Origin: Hordeum vulgare subsp. vulgare
Taxonomy: Eukaryota; Streptophyta; Magnoliopsida; Poales; Poaceae
Assembly: GCF_904849725.1 (NCBI RefSeq)
Contig: NC_058518.1
Location: 327,692,581-327,756,580, forward strand
Length of the DNA: 64,000 bases
Direction of reading: 5' to 3'
Shown here: positions 22,051 through 32,317 of the stretch, piece by piece
Numbering within the stretch: the stretch's first letter is position 1
How the letters are laid out: every line of letters begins with the position of its first letter
Position numbers and translations under genes: made by a program
Notes under the pieces: model-generated
Told to the model about the DNA's origin: nothing
Databases searched by the model: none
The model's input: the letters and a program-made list of their open reading frames with translations, nothing else

Positions 22051-22284
22051 GTGCTGGCCGGAGTGTTGGGGAGGAGGGGGCCTGGGGCTTACTGACCGGA
22101 GGTGTCGACGGCGCGCGGCGAGGAGGGCGGCGCGCGGCGAGGAGGATGGCGGCGGCGAGCAGGACGACGGCGACGGCGAGGAGGACGGCAGGCGGCGGCG
22201 AGCAGGACGGCGGGCAGCCTGACGGCGTCGTCGAGTTCGTCGCTTGCCGCGCCGGGCAGGAGAACGAGAGGAAGAAGAAGACAA
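21811..22284 (-). other. Basic open frame (Ser/Arg then Lys/Glu-rich), doubtful
   Basis: A 157-codon frame starts MSSSSSRSPARRGKRRTRRR and runs into the purine tract. It lies just after a TATAAGCGGGAG promoter-like motif (about 22330), in the position of the GC-rich leader of CACTA-A. The first part is CpG-rich and the second is a simple repeat, so the frame may be fortuitous. It could be an untranslated leader of the ORF1-Ulp1 transcript. Confidence 0.3.
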
Positions 22285-22309
22285 AATGGACGATTTGGAT
22301 TCGAAATTT

Positions 22310-22600
22310 TCGAACTCCCGCTTATACAGGTGGATCTTTAGTCCCGGGTGGAGCCACGACCCGGGACTAAAGACCCTTTTTCGGGCAAACCAGATGGCGG
22401 GAAACAGGGGCCTTTAGTCCCGGGGCGTGGCAAGAACCGGGACTAAAGGGGGTCTTTAGTCCCGGGTGGAGCCACGACCCGGGACTAAAGACCCTTTTTC
22501 GGCGGACAAGAAGGCGGGAAGCAGTCGCCTTTAGTCCCGGGGCGTGGCACGAACCGGGACTAAAGTTTTGCCTATATAAACCCTCGCCCCTGCCCGCCAT
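22310..22600. promoter_or_regulatory. Divergent promoter block with TTTAGTCCCGG hairpins (CACTA-C)
   Basis: Four long inverted units of TTTAGTCCCGG(GG)TGG...CCGGGACTAAAG are packed into about 240 bp (22336-22566), including a perfect repeat of CTTTAGTCCCGGGTGGAGCC. On the left a minus-strand TATAAGCGGGAG points towards ORF1-Ulp1. On the right a plus-strand GCCTATATAAACCC (about 22571) points towards the small gene. It looks like a copy of the element end relocated to the interior as a two-way promoter. Confidence 0.6.
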
Positions 22601-23403
22601 ATCCCCTGTTTTTTGGTTGTTGAAGTGTGACCATGCCATGCTCTTGCCACTCTAGTTCATGCACATGACGTGTTCGATGAAATGCCCGAGCCACTCTACT
22701 TAAGCTTTCTCCTCTCCAAGCTCGACCTCCAAGCTCCATTTTCCTTAATATTTGTCTAGGTTTGGCCGTGCACCAACTGCGAGCACCACCGTGGTGAGCC
22801 TCTTGTTCTTATCTTCTTTTTAAAATCAAAAAAATCTTACTTGTATGATTTAGATACATACTTGTATAAATTACTCACTTTCATTATTTTTTGTTATTAT
22901 ATAGTGCGATGGTTTTGGTATCCGCCTCCGTCGGCCCTCGTCCTGTTTATGATTCGGATGTGGTATATATTATCTTTTATAACTATTTGTTTTATTTAGT
23001 GTTTATGACAATTATGACGACCAATGTGACATATATTTTTTTAATCTAGGAGGTATGTGAACCGGAAATTCCAACCCACATAAAAATTCTTGCCGAGAGG
23101 TTAAATTTGGTTGAAAAAGAAAACAAATACTTCAAGAAAAAATTGAAAATAATTGAGGATAAGAATATGGAACTGGAGTTGCATGTCGCCGATGTCATCG
23201 ATGATCGCAAGATGAAGATCGATGCGATGCGGTTGAAGATGGATGCAATGCGCTTGAAGATGGATGAAATGCGCTTGAAGATTAGGAATATTAGAAAATA
23301 TGCCATTGATAAAGAGGCTTGGTATCATTATGTTGTTGGGTCAATTGTTACCTTAGTTGCGATTTTGATCGCGTTTGTTGTTGCATTTAAATGTTTTAAA
23401 TAG
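22580..23403 (+). CDS. Coiled-coil, C-tail-anchored small protein carried by CACTA-C
   Basis: Predicted three-exon gene. The leader exon runs from the TATA box at about 22571 to the donor CCGTG/GTGAGC at 22793. Coding exon 1 is 22909-22962 (MVLVSASVGPRPVYDSDV). Coding exon 2 is 23050-23403, after a TAATCTAG acceptor and in phase. The protein has 135 residues. Residues about 19-50 are charged (ending VEKENKYFKKKL), residues about 50-105 form a coiled coil with three heptad copies of KMDAMRL, and residues about 108-134 are a single membrane segment (GSIVTLVAILIAFVVAFKCFK) at the extreme C-terminus. This is the layout of tail-anchored membrane proteins. A broken homologue sits in CACTA-A at 12092-12531. 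I do not recognise a named family. A role in movement, in membrane tethering of the transposase, or none, cannot be decided from sequence. Confidence 0.72.
22677..22703 (+). promoter_or_regulatory. Upstream ORF in the small-gene leader
   Basis: A nine-codon frame, MKCPSHST then stop, lies in the leader. The TNP2 leader holds MRCPSHA then stop at 27224-27201. The two upstream ORFs share M(K/R)CPSH and end in TAA. Confidence 0.5.
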
Positions 23404-23766
23404 TTGTATGTTGTTTTATGAGAGAACTTTATGTAGTTATTTTTTGCAATAATAACATTTGATCACTACTGTTCTTTGGCTTTAATGTGATGATGAACTT
23501 GTATTAATTTGGTCATATGTTCTGCAATGGTCTTTTGAACTTATTTGAACTCCATACTTTTTGTGCGTTCAAAATGCACCATTAAAAGGCACATCACAAA
23601 ATTTCAACAATTTCTGACTTCATTTGGTATATTTTGTGCATTTACTTTTTTTTTGAGCTAGTTGACCCTGAAATTGAAAAGCACTACAAATGAACTCTGA
23701 AAATGTTGAAAGTTGGCATGCTATCATCATTTCACCCACATAGCATGTGTTAAAAAGTTGAGAGGG
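23404..23766. other. Convergent 3' region between the small gene and TNP2
   Basis: This AT-rich 3' sequence matches the 3' flank of the CACTA-A homologue (11965-12091), so it is probably the small gene's 3' UTR. No other feature is seen. Confidence 0.5.
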
Positions 23767-26700
23767 CTACGACAAAAACTGGATGCACTTCGTGTACAAA
23801 ACGGACAATCTCTCTCGAAGTATCAGGGTTTCGAACGAGAAGGGCGGAATTTCATGAAACTTATTATAATCTTCTGACATGTCTGTCTTGTCATCTACTC
23901 GCACGATGTTTCTTTTCCCTGAAAGAACTATGTGGCGTTTTGGCTCATCGGACGATATCTTCTTTTGCTGATTTCTTTTTCTCGTTAATGTACACATGTC
24001 CTTCACATAGAAAACCTGAGCGACATCATTGGCTAGGACAAATGGTTCGTCCATGTACGCAAGATTGTTGAGATCCACTGTTGTCATGCCGTACTTTTGG
24101 TCTACAACTACCCCGCCTCCTGTCAGCTTCACCCATTTGCACCGAAATAAAGGGATCTTAAAAGTAGGTCCATAGTCAAGTTCCCATATCTCCTCTATGT
24201 ACCCGTAATATGTTTCCAAACAGTGCCCATTCTCGTCTGTTGCATCAAAGCGGACACCACTATTTTGGTTGGTGCTCTTTTTATCTTGGGCAACCGTGTA
24301 AAATGTATTCCCATTTATCTCATACCCTTGGAAAGTACATATAGTCGAAGATGGTGGCCTGGCCAAACAGTATAGCTCATCTTCAACGGTGTCGTCATTC
24401 ATGAGATGTGTCTGCAACCAACTGCCGAAAGTCTTCTCGTGTTCCCCTTTAATCCAAGAGTCAGCCTTCCCCGGGTTTTCGGAGCGTAGAATATTCTTGT
24501 GTCTCACGATATACGGAGCCACCACGGTGGAATTGTGTAGAACTGTGTAGTGTGCTTGAGAGAAAGAATGCCCGTCCATACATACTTTTGCTTTCCTTCC
24601 AAGTGTGCCTTTTCCTGTCAGCCTACCCTCATACCGAGATTCACGAACACCAATCGGCTTAAGGTCAGGAAGAAAGTCCAAACAAAACTCAATGACCTCC
24701 TCTGTTCCATAGCCCTTGGAGATGCTTCCTTCTGGCCTAGCACGGTTATGAACATATTTCTTTAAGACTCCCATGAACCTCTCGAAGGGGAACATATTGT
24801 GTAGAAACACAGGACCAAGAATTCTAATCTCTTCGACTAGGTGAACTAGGAGGTGTGTCATTATATTGAAGAAGGATGGCGGGAGCAACAACTCAAAGCT
24901 GACCAGACATTGGACCACATCAATCTGTAACCCTGATAGACTTTCTCGATCGATTACCTTCTAAGAAATTGCATTGAGGAATGCACATACCTTCAAAATT
25001 GCCAGGCGAACATTTTCCGATAGAATTCCCCTCAATGCAACCGGAAGCAATTGTGTCATAAGCACGTGGCAGTCATGAGACTTTAGGTTTTGGAATTTTT
25101 TGTCTTTCATATTTACGATTCCCTTTATATTCGACGAGAAGCCAGTCGGGACCTTGATACTGAACAGGACTTCAAAGAAGATTTCCTTCTCTTCCTTAGT
25201 AAGAGCGTAGCTGGCACGCCCTTAAAATTGCCCTGGGTGCATGCCATCTCTTCCTTTATGACGTTCCTGGTCCTCCCGTGCTGCCGGTGTATCTTTTGAC
25301 TTCCCATACAAGCCCAGGAAGCCTAGAATATTCACGCAGAGATTCTTCGTCAGGTGCATCACGTCGATTGCTGAGCGAACCTCATGGACTTCCCAGTAGG
25401 GTAGCTCCCAAAATATAGATTTCTTCTTCCACATGGGTACGCGCTTATCAGGGCCGTTAGGAATAGGTTGGCTGCCAGGACCCTTTCCAAAGATTACTTT
25501 TAAATCTTTGACCATATCAAATACTTCAACACCAGTACGGATGACAGGCTTCCCCCGGGGTTCTGCCTTGCCATTGAAATGCTTGCCTTTTTTCTTTAAG
25601 GGATGCTTGGGCGGAAGAAAACTACGATTGTACGGATACACATTATTCCTACAGTTGTCGAGATATATACTTTCTGTCTGATCCAAACAGTGCGTGCATG
25701 CATTGTATCCCTTGTTTGACTGTCCTGAAATGTTACTAAGAGCAGGCCAATCATTGATGGTTACGAAAAGCAACGCTCGAAGGTAAAATTCCTCTTGTTT
25801 GTGCTCGTCCCACACACGTACACCTGGTTCGGCCCACAGCTGTAAAAGTTCATCCACTATTGGCCTTAGGTACACATCAATATCGTTGCCGGGTTGCTTT
25901 GGACCTTGTATAAGCACTGGCATCATAATGAACTTCCGCTTCATGCACAACCAAGGAGGAAGGTTGTAGATACATAGAGTAACGGGCCAGGTGCTGTGAC
26001 TACAACTCTGCTCCCCAAAAGGATTCATGCCATCTGTACTCAGACCTAACCATAAGTTCCTTGCGTCAGCTGCAAATCTCGGGAACTCTCTCTCGATTTT
26101 TCTCCACTGCCGACCATCAGCGGTGTGCCTCAACTTATCGTCTTTCATACGATCTTCCATGTGCCATCGCAACAACTTCACATGATCTTTATTTCTGAAC
26201 AGACGTTTCAACCATGGTATTATAGGAGCATACCACATCACCTTGGCAGGAACCCTCTTCCTGGGTGGCTCGCCCTCAATATCACCAGGGTGATCTTTTC
26301 TGATCTTATACTGCAATGCAGTGCATACTGGGCATTTATCCATATTCTCGTACTTCTCACCGTGGTAGAGGATGCAGTCATTAGGGCATGCATGTATCTT
26401 CTGCACGTCTAATCCTAGAGGGCAGACAAGCTTCTTTGCTTCGTACGTGCTGGCGGGCAATTCATTCTTTCTTGGAAGCATCTTCTTCATCACTACCAGC
26501 AACTTTTCGAATGACGAGTCAGTCACACCGGTCTCTGCCTTCCACTTCAGCAATTCCAGTGTGCTACCCAGCTTCTTCTGGCCATCTTCACAAGTTGGGT
26601 ACAACAATTTGTTGTGGTCCTGTAACATCTGCTCGAACTGCAACCTCTCCTTTTCCGTGTCGCAACCTCGCCGTGCATCAGAAATGAACCGGCCAAGATC

Positions 26701-27078
26701 ATCAGCGGGCTCATCTGGTTCCCGTTCTTCATCCTGATCTTCTTCTTCATTGTCTTCCATTGCGGTATCAGCATACTCAGGGAACATAGACCGGTAGTTG
26801 TCATCATCGTTCTCTTCTTCTTCATCGTCGTCTTCCATCATAACCCCTCTTTCTTCGTGCTTGGTCCAAACATTATAGCCCGACATAAAACCGGACCGAA
26901 GCTGGTGGCTCTGAATGACTCTTGAGGAAGTGTAATCCTTCTCATTCCGACATTCAACACATGGACAAAACATATAGCCACCACCATGCTTGTTCGCATC
27001 GGCTGCATCTCGAAAAGAATGCACACCTTCTCTGTAAGCGGCTGTGCATCGATCACCGTACATCCATGGATGGCTCAT
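23767..27078 (-). pseudogene. TNP2 transposase of CACTA-C (two in-frame stops)
   Basis: This is the CACTA transposase, which cuts and joins the element ends in the nucleus. One continuous frame runs from the likely ATG at 27078 (MSHPWMYGDRCTAAYREG) to 23767. Only TAA at 25222-25224 and TAG at 24961-24963 break it. The order is: transposase-associated domain (about 1-75, with FCPCVECRN); acidic spacer; Transposase_21 catalytic region (about 330-560, with STDGMNPFGEQ, GNDIDVYLRP, NDWPALSNISGQ, CTHCLDQT and AIDVMHLTKN); DUF4218 (MTHLLVHLVEEIRILGPV ...); and DUF4216 (PLFRCKWV). Length is about 1100 codons, normal for TNP2. The spliced leader ends at TTCTAAAAG/GTTAGC. Domain assignments rest on recalled family motifs. 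Confidence 0.88.
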
Positions 27079-27169
27079 CTCTGCGTTATACGACAGTATA
27101 TCAAATACAATCACGATCCTAAAAATTAGTACCGCACGGTCTAAACGAGGAAATATAGTTGCTAACCTT

Positions 27170-27360
27170 TTAGAATAAGTAGAAATAAAGAGGAAGAGGT
27201 TTAAGCGTGGCTCGGGCATCTCATATCGTAGTTGTGTTCGGTGAACTGAAGCGGCATCGCTCTAACACACATTTCAACAACACCTCTAGTGCATCAAAAA
27301 AAGTGGAGAGCAAGCACCCACCCACAATCCTCCATCCAAGAAAAATGCAACGAAGTGGGG
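27170..27360 (-). promoter_or_regulatory. TNP2 leader exon with upstream ORF
   Basis: Between the TATATAGCACAGCC start region (about 27370) and the donor TTCTAAAAG/GTTAGCAAC (about 27175) lies a leader with an upstream ORF (27224-27201, MRCPSHA then stop). Its donor and part of its sequence recur in the small-gene leader of CACTA-A. Confidence 0.5.
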
Positions 27361-27384
27361 AGAGGGGGGCTGTGCTATATATAG

Positions 27385-27632
27385 GCAGAGGACTTTAGTC
27401 CCAGTTTGAGACACAAACTGGGACTAAAGGTGGCGCACATGCGGGCTGCCCACCGCATAGCCCTTTAGTCCTGGTTTGGGACACGAACCGGGACTAAAGG
27501 TTCCTTATGGGCCGGGACTATAGCCTCGAGGGAGGCATTGAGAATTGGGGCGACGTGGCCGGGCCTTTAGTCCCGGCCCAGAGGCAGGCCGGGACTAAAG
27601 GGTCCCGGCCAAAGGCCCGTTTTCTACTAGTG
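27385..27632. repeat. CACTA-C 5' TIR and subterminal repeats
   Basis: TTTAGTCCCAGTTTGAGAC with its complement, TTTAGTCCTGGTTTGGGAC with its complement, and TTTAGTCCCGGCCCAGAGG units form three hairpins. The terminus is AAAACGGGCC-type, followed by the GAC duplication. Confidence 0.88.
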
Positions 27633-27862
27633 GACGTGTTACCCTTGTAAACTTCAAGAGAATTACGCAGTGCCACCGCCACTTTCCTATTTTTCCTTGT
27701 AAATAGAGGACAAACATGTCATTTTACAATTTAAAAGCTGGTTTACAGTTTATATAATCTAACCACCAAACATGCCCAACTGAATTATTTTTATAAACCA
27801 GATTATATAATCTATGTTCATAATTCAGATTATCATAATCTATTATGGTTCCAAACAGGGCC
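27633..27862. mobile_element. Tourist-type MITE, right part
   Basis: Continuation of the MITE that starts at 16299. It ends GGTTCCAAACAGGGCC at 27862, followed by the TTA duplication (27863-27865). Removing CACTA-C and one GAC restores a single element of about 390 bp. Confidence 0.85.
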
Positions 27863-27865
27863 TTA

Positions 27866-28510
27866 GTCGAATGAGTCGATGCCCTAACGGCGGGATATAG
27901 ATCTGTTAAGGTTCATGTGTTGATTTTGGACCGGTTCACCGCGTGCATGTTTTTTTTTGTGTTGGATTGAGCTTTTTGTTGTTGTTGTTTTTCATGTGAT
28001 TGTATGGACTCGTGCAGGTTAAAGACCTTATTTTTTATGGTTGCGTGTGTTGTGCTTTTTCCGTGTTTTTGTTTTCATTGTGTTGCTTGACACCATAATT
28101 TCTTTGTTTCCATTTTATGGGCACGTAGTGCATGGACATTCGCTTCCCCAAGAGGCACAATGCTACCTGTGTGCCATTGCAACTGCCACATCTTATGTCC
28201 CCATTTATTTAAACAAATTGTTATCTTTTGTTTTCTTAATTTTTTTTTATCTTTTTTTATTTCTGTATTTTTTCTTTGTTTTCTTAGGGGTTGGGCGCTC
28301 AAGTCGTATGCCCGTCACCCGGCACATAACTTTAAATATACATGATTCAACCACAACTCTATCCAATTGAGTCGGCGTGTTCGTCCCTGGCCTGCCCCTG
28401 CTGCAACTCTATGGTGTTGTGTCGGGATCAGTAGTTGCATATCTTCTACTAGGCATGCAACTGCAAGTGTTGTTTCCAACTACAAATCTATGGCATTTTC
28501 TCGAGGGTGC
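27866..28510. other. Unassigned spacer
   Basis: About 640 bp of T-rich sequence with several short GTTGCAACTCTATGG-like motifs. No TIR, LTR or gene can be supported. It ends where Sabrina-type LTR similarity begins. Confidence 0.4.
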
Positions 28511-29519
28511 AGTTGCTAGTGATTAGCTAGATCTCTCTCTCTCTCCCCCTCCCTCCCTCCCTCCCTCTGTCTCATCTTCAATACCATGTTCTCTTCAGAG
28601 ATCAATCCGATGTAAACCTCTTTTGCGGTGTTTTGTTGGGATCTGATGAATTGTGGGTTTATGATCAATATTCATTGAAAGTAATTGAGTATTCTCTGAA
28701 ATTTATCATTGCTTTATTATCTGTGATTGTTATAGATATCTATGCTTTCCGATCTATGAGTCTTCTTTGGCCAATTAGATGAGTAGATCATTAGAGGGAG
28801 TGGTGCATAGTAGTAGGTTCAATCTTGTGGTGTCCTCACCCAGTGAAAAAAGATAGTGAGACACGTATTTGTATTGTTGCTATTAAGGGTAAAATGACGG
28901 GGTCTGAACATATTGCTTGTCATACTTTGTCTACATTATGTCATCTTGTTTAAAATGTTACTTTGTATGTCATGAACTTAATACCATAGATGCATGTTGG
29001 ATATCGGTCGGTTGGTGGAGTAATATTAGCAGATGGAGGCAGGAGTCGGTCTACTTGTCACGGACGTAATGCTTATATACATGATCATACCGTGAATAAC
29101 ATCATAACTATGCGTTTTTCTATCAATTGCCCAACAGTGGTTTTCACCTACCATATGTTATGTTCTTGAGAGAGATGCCTCTAGTGAAAACTATGGCCCC
29201 TTGGTCTATTCCACATATTTACCAAAGCTCCCTTTACAGCTACAATTTATTTTGCTTTTATTCAATTTGTATTTTATCTATCAACCACTATTAGATTTGA
29301 TCCTTGTAATTAATGAGTACAAGGTGATTGATAGCTCTCTTGCCCGCGTTGCGTGCAAGTATTTGCTCTTGTGTGCACATGTACTCTCGATGGTTGATTG
29401 CGTGTTTCTCCTATTCGCTCGATAAACCTTGGTTGTCAATGAGGGAAATACTTGTTGCTACTCTACTACATCAATCCCTTCCTCTTTGGGGGAAAACCCA
29501 ACACATCTACAAAGTAGCA
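28511..29519 (+). repeat. Truncated Sabrina-type 5' LTR
   Basis: From TTAGCTAGAT onward the sequence follows the second two thirds of the LTR (compare 48240-48720). It includes GATGAATTGTGGGTTTATGA, ATGCATGTTGGATA and TTGAGAGAGATGCC, and it ends CAAAGTAGCA at 29519. The LTR start is missing. Confidence 0.7.
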
Positions 29520-29640
29520 GAAGAATTTCTAGCACCATTGATGGTGGAGAATCACCAATAAACTTCAGGTCCATTCACCGACATTATCATTTGCTTGGTA
29601 TACTTTTTATTTTACAAAAAAATATCTTGCTTGCTTGCTT

Positions 29641-30504
29641 GTCAGAATCTCTCAAGAAAACACCAAATTGTGTGACTTCTCGAATAGTAATAATAATGAT
29701 TTTATTAGTACTCCGATACCACCCGCCACCAATGGAGAGTCATTTGATATTAATGTCGCATTGCTAAATCTTGTTATGAAAGAACAATTTGCTGGAAATC
29801 CTAATGAAGATGCTACATCTCATCTTAATATCTTCGTTGAATTATGTGATATGCAGAATGAAAAAGATGTGGATAATGATATTGTCAAGTTGAAATTATT
29901 TCGTTTCTCACTAAGAGATAAAGCTAAAACTTGTTGTTCATCCTTCCCTCTTAATAGTATTGGTGCTTGGGATAAATGTAAGGATGCTTTCATTGCTAAA
30001 TATTTCCCTCGTGTCAAGATACTATCTCGTAGGAATCAAATCATGAACTTTAAACAACATGAGGAAGAACATGTTGAACAATCATGGAAAAGAATGAAAT
30101 TAATGATTAGAAATTGCTCATGTTTTGAATTTATAGAGGATTATTCAAAACTTCTATCTTGGATTAAAATTTGCTTCGATAAACCTCCTAGACTCATTTA
30201 TGGAAGCAACATTAGGTGGATCCACGGAGCTTCTCGACAACATAACTCCACATTGCTACTAATGGCACATGAGGAATCTCGAACTCGCAAGAAGGTAAAC
30301 TATGTCGAAGAAGTTTGTACTCTCAGTGTCAAAATGGATGCTACTATAAACATGCCTGCTAGCAAAAATGCTCATGTTGATCCCAATGATGTTCCTTTAT
30401 CTACGTTGATTGGGCAAAATAGTGTTGCTATTAATGTGAATTTTGTCTCTAGAAATAATTTCAACAACAATGCTTATATAGGGAAGTTCAATCTTAGACT
30501 ATAG
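29641..30504 (+). pseudogene. Sabrina-type gag (5' half)
   Basis: Gag forms the retrotransposon particle. The frame opens with ENTKLCDFSNSNNNDF and contains the retrotransposon gag core (SLRDKAKTCCSSFP, AFIAKYFPRVKILSRRNQIM, WKRMKLMIRNC). The same protein, better preserved, is read on the minus strand at 56303-55270. After RNCSCFEFIEDYSKLLSW the sequence departs from that copy. The frame ends at 30504, shortly before a MITE and the large gypsy insertion, so the protein is incomplete. Confidence 0.75.
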
Positions 30505-30600
30505 CCCGGTGACCCCTCTAATAATTATTATAATTCCTATAAAAATTCATAGAGTAACAATAATAGGATACCTTCTGAACTCTAGAACAATAGTAAAGTA

Positions 30601-30723
30601 CTCCATCCATCCCAAAATTCTTGTCCTAGATTTATCTAGATCTGAATGTATCTAGTCAGGTTTAATATTTAGATACACCCATTTCTAGATAAACCTAAGA
30701 CAAAAAATATGGGACAAAGGGAG
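30601..30723. mobile_element. Stowaway MITE
   Basis: A 123-bp element begins CTCCATCCATCCCA and ends TGGGACAAAGGGAG, with TA on both sides (30599-30600, 30724-30725). Internal CTAGATTTATCTAG and CTAGATAAACCTAAG arms pair. This is the Tc1/mariner-derived Stowaway pattern of grasses. Confidence 0.88.
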
Positions 30724-30759
30724 TACTTATTAGTTCTCAAATATTTTCAATGCCATGGC

Positions 30760-31307
30760 TGTCGTGGTTTTGTCACGATAGATGTCCTCGTGAAAGGACT
30801 TACTAAAGGAGCCATCGCACCTTGGTGGCGACTCAAAGGGGGTGAGCAGAAGTGAGACTCAGATTTACCGAGGTTCGGGCCCTCGTGTGAAGGTAGAAGC
30901 CTACGTCCTGCTTTGTGTATATTGATGGTGGATTCGATTACAAGGAGGGCGTAACTTGCCTGACCTAGCTCTCGATGATTTATAACTTGATCTCTCTGCC
31001 CCAGAGACTCGCCTTTATATACAGGTCGAGGCCCTAGGGTTTACAAAGTCCTGCCACGTTACAAATCGTGGCCTTCCTTATCTCTAAGTCGCCGTGTTAC
31101 CCAAGCCAAGGAAACTCCTTGGCGACTTATCTTCTTCGTTAATCTTGAACCACCATCCGGCTCATGGGCTCTGGCGGCCTTCTGACAAAGATCTCTCAAC
31201 ACGCCCCATGCCTAAACCGAGGCTTACATTGGTCAGGTATGTATGAGTCGCCGCTTTCCTGACCCGACCCAATAGGGCAGGTCATACCGCAGGTAATATC
31301 CCCAACA
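30760..31307 (-). repeat. 3' LTR of the Tat-lineage element
   Basis: 548 bp, TGTCGTGG...CCAACA on the plus strand. It matches 43802-44326 plus 45057-45080 with scattered differences, one of which changes the terminal TG to TA in the right copy. Confidence 0.9.
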
Positions 31308-32317
31308 TTAGGCCACAGTTTGACGTGAATTTATTCACGCCAACAAATATTCACTCTTATCTTCGGTGACTCATCTCACCTTCTTCTTTCCTTCAATGAA
31401 TGAAAAGCCGCCAGCTTCCTCAATTTGCTTGAGTTGCCAGATCATTTGTTGATGACGTCACCTTCTCCATTATTCCAGGAATTCTCGTGACATCACTTCC
31501 CAACGGACCCTTTTTCAACCTTATCCTATCATCCCGAAAATTTAGGTGCCATCATCTCCGGTTTTCAATCCGTCACCTCGATTCCCGCGCCTACCATTTT
31601 TTTGGTCTTGCCTTGGGCCTTTAAATAGTCGCGGGGGAGTGGGAGGGCAACACCACCTACCTCCACTTCCTCCTTTCGGCCACATCGTCTTCTCCAGCCG
31701 TACCTCGACCATCTCGTCACCGCCGAAGCCCCGTCGCAGGTCGTCGCCGTCCAGCTGCTTCCCGAGCCAGTCGAGGGTGCGGCCGCCGTCGCAGGACTTC
31801 CCCTATCCTCGCCCAGCATCTTCTTCTTCCTTCAGGTAAATCTCCTCTTCACATTATTATTAGATCCGAACCTTCGCACTTCTTAGGTCAGCATCATAAA
31901 TCTATGAATGCCGCACCCCCTTGCTTTTTAGCCCATCTGGATGCGGTATTGTAGACCCACATACGAAATGATAATCGCAGTAGTGCTTGTCATGTTCCCT
32001 ATTAATCCGTTGTTCATAGATCTACGCACCATTTTTCACAGTGTTGTTTTGCGTTCTGTTGTGTTCCATCCTTCGACCAACATTATTTTCTCCATTGGAG
32101 ACGCCCGTAGACCCATAAATTATTGCTTGTCATTAGAAACATGTTTGTCCTCCAATCAAGAATATCCCTAAGGAAAAAAACATTTTAGAGTCGTAACCCG
32201 TCTCCTTTTGCCATGGCGAGTTAGAATATCCCTGTAGATACACCGTAGATCATTTTGGCTGGCGAGTTGTAATTCCGCAGTTCCTGGCAACCCGCAGTGC
32301 TCTTTCCTTTTGTAGTT
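31308..32317. other. Region between the 3' LTR and the antisense gene
   Basis: About 1 kb holding the presumed promoter and leader of the plus-strand gene. GC-rich sequence lies at 31560-31840 with a TTTAAATAG TATA-like motif at about 31620. A donor-like AGGTAAATCTCC occurs at 31834. No domain is seen. Confidence 0.45.

Larger units (their letters stand above)
16464..27632 (-). mobile_element. CACTA-C, complete 11.2 kb CACTA (En/Spm) element
   Basis: The left end reads CACTAGTGGGGACGGGGCC; the right end, reverse complemented, reads CACTAGTAGAAAACGGGCC. The 3-bp sequence GAC flanks both sides (16461-16463 and 27633-27635), as expected for CACTA insertion. The 5' end is on the right. The element carries TNP2 (minus, near the 5' end), a plus-strand small gene, and the ORF1-Ulp1 gene (minus). 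Subterminal TTTAGTCCCGG arrays lie at both ends and at two internal sites. Two in-frame stops in TNP2 and two in the protease part suggest it no longer moves on its own. Confidence 0.92.

Noticed and set aside
28041..28370. 109-codon plus-strand frame in the T-rich spacer
   Set aside because: Composition is dominated by Phe and Leu from T runs; no domain.
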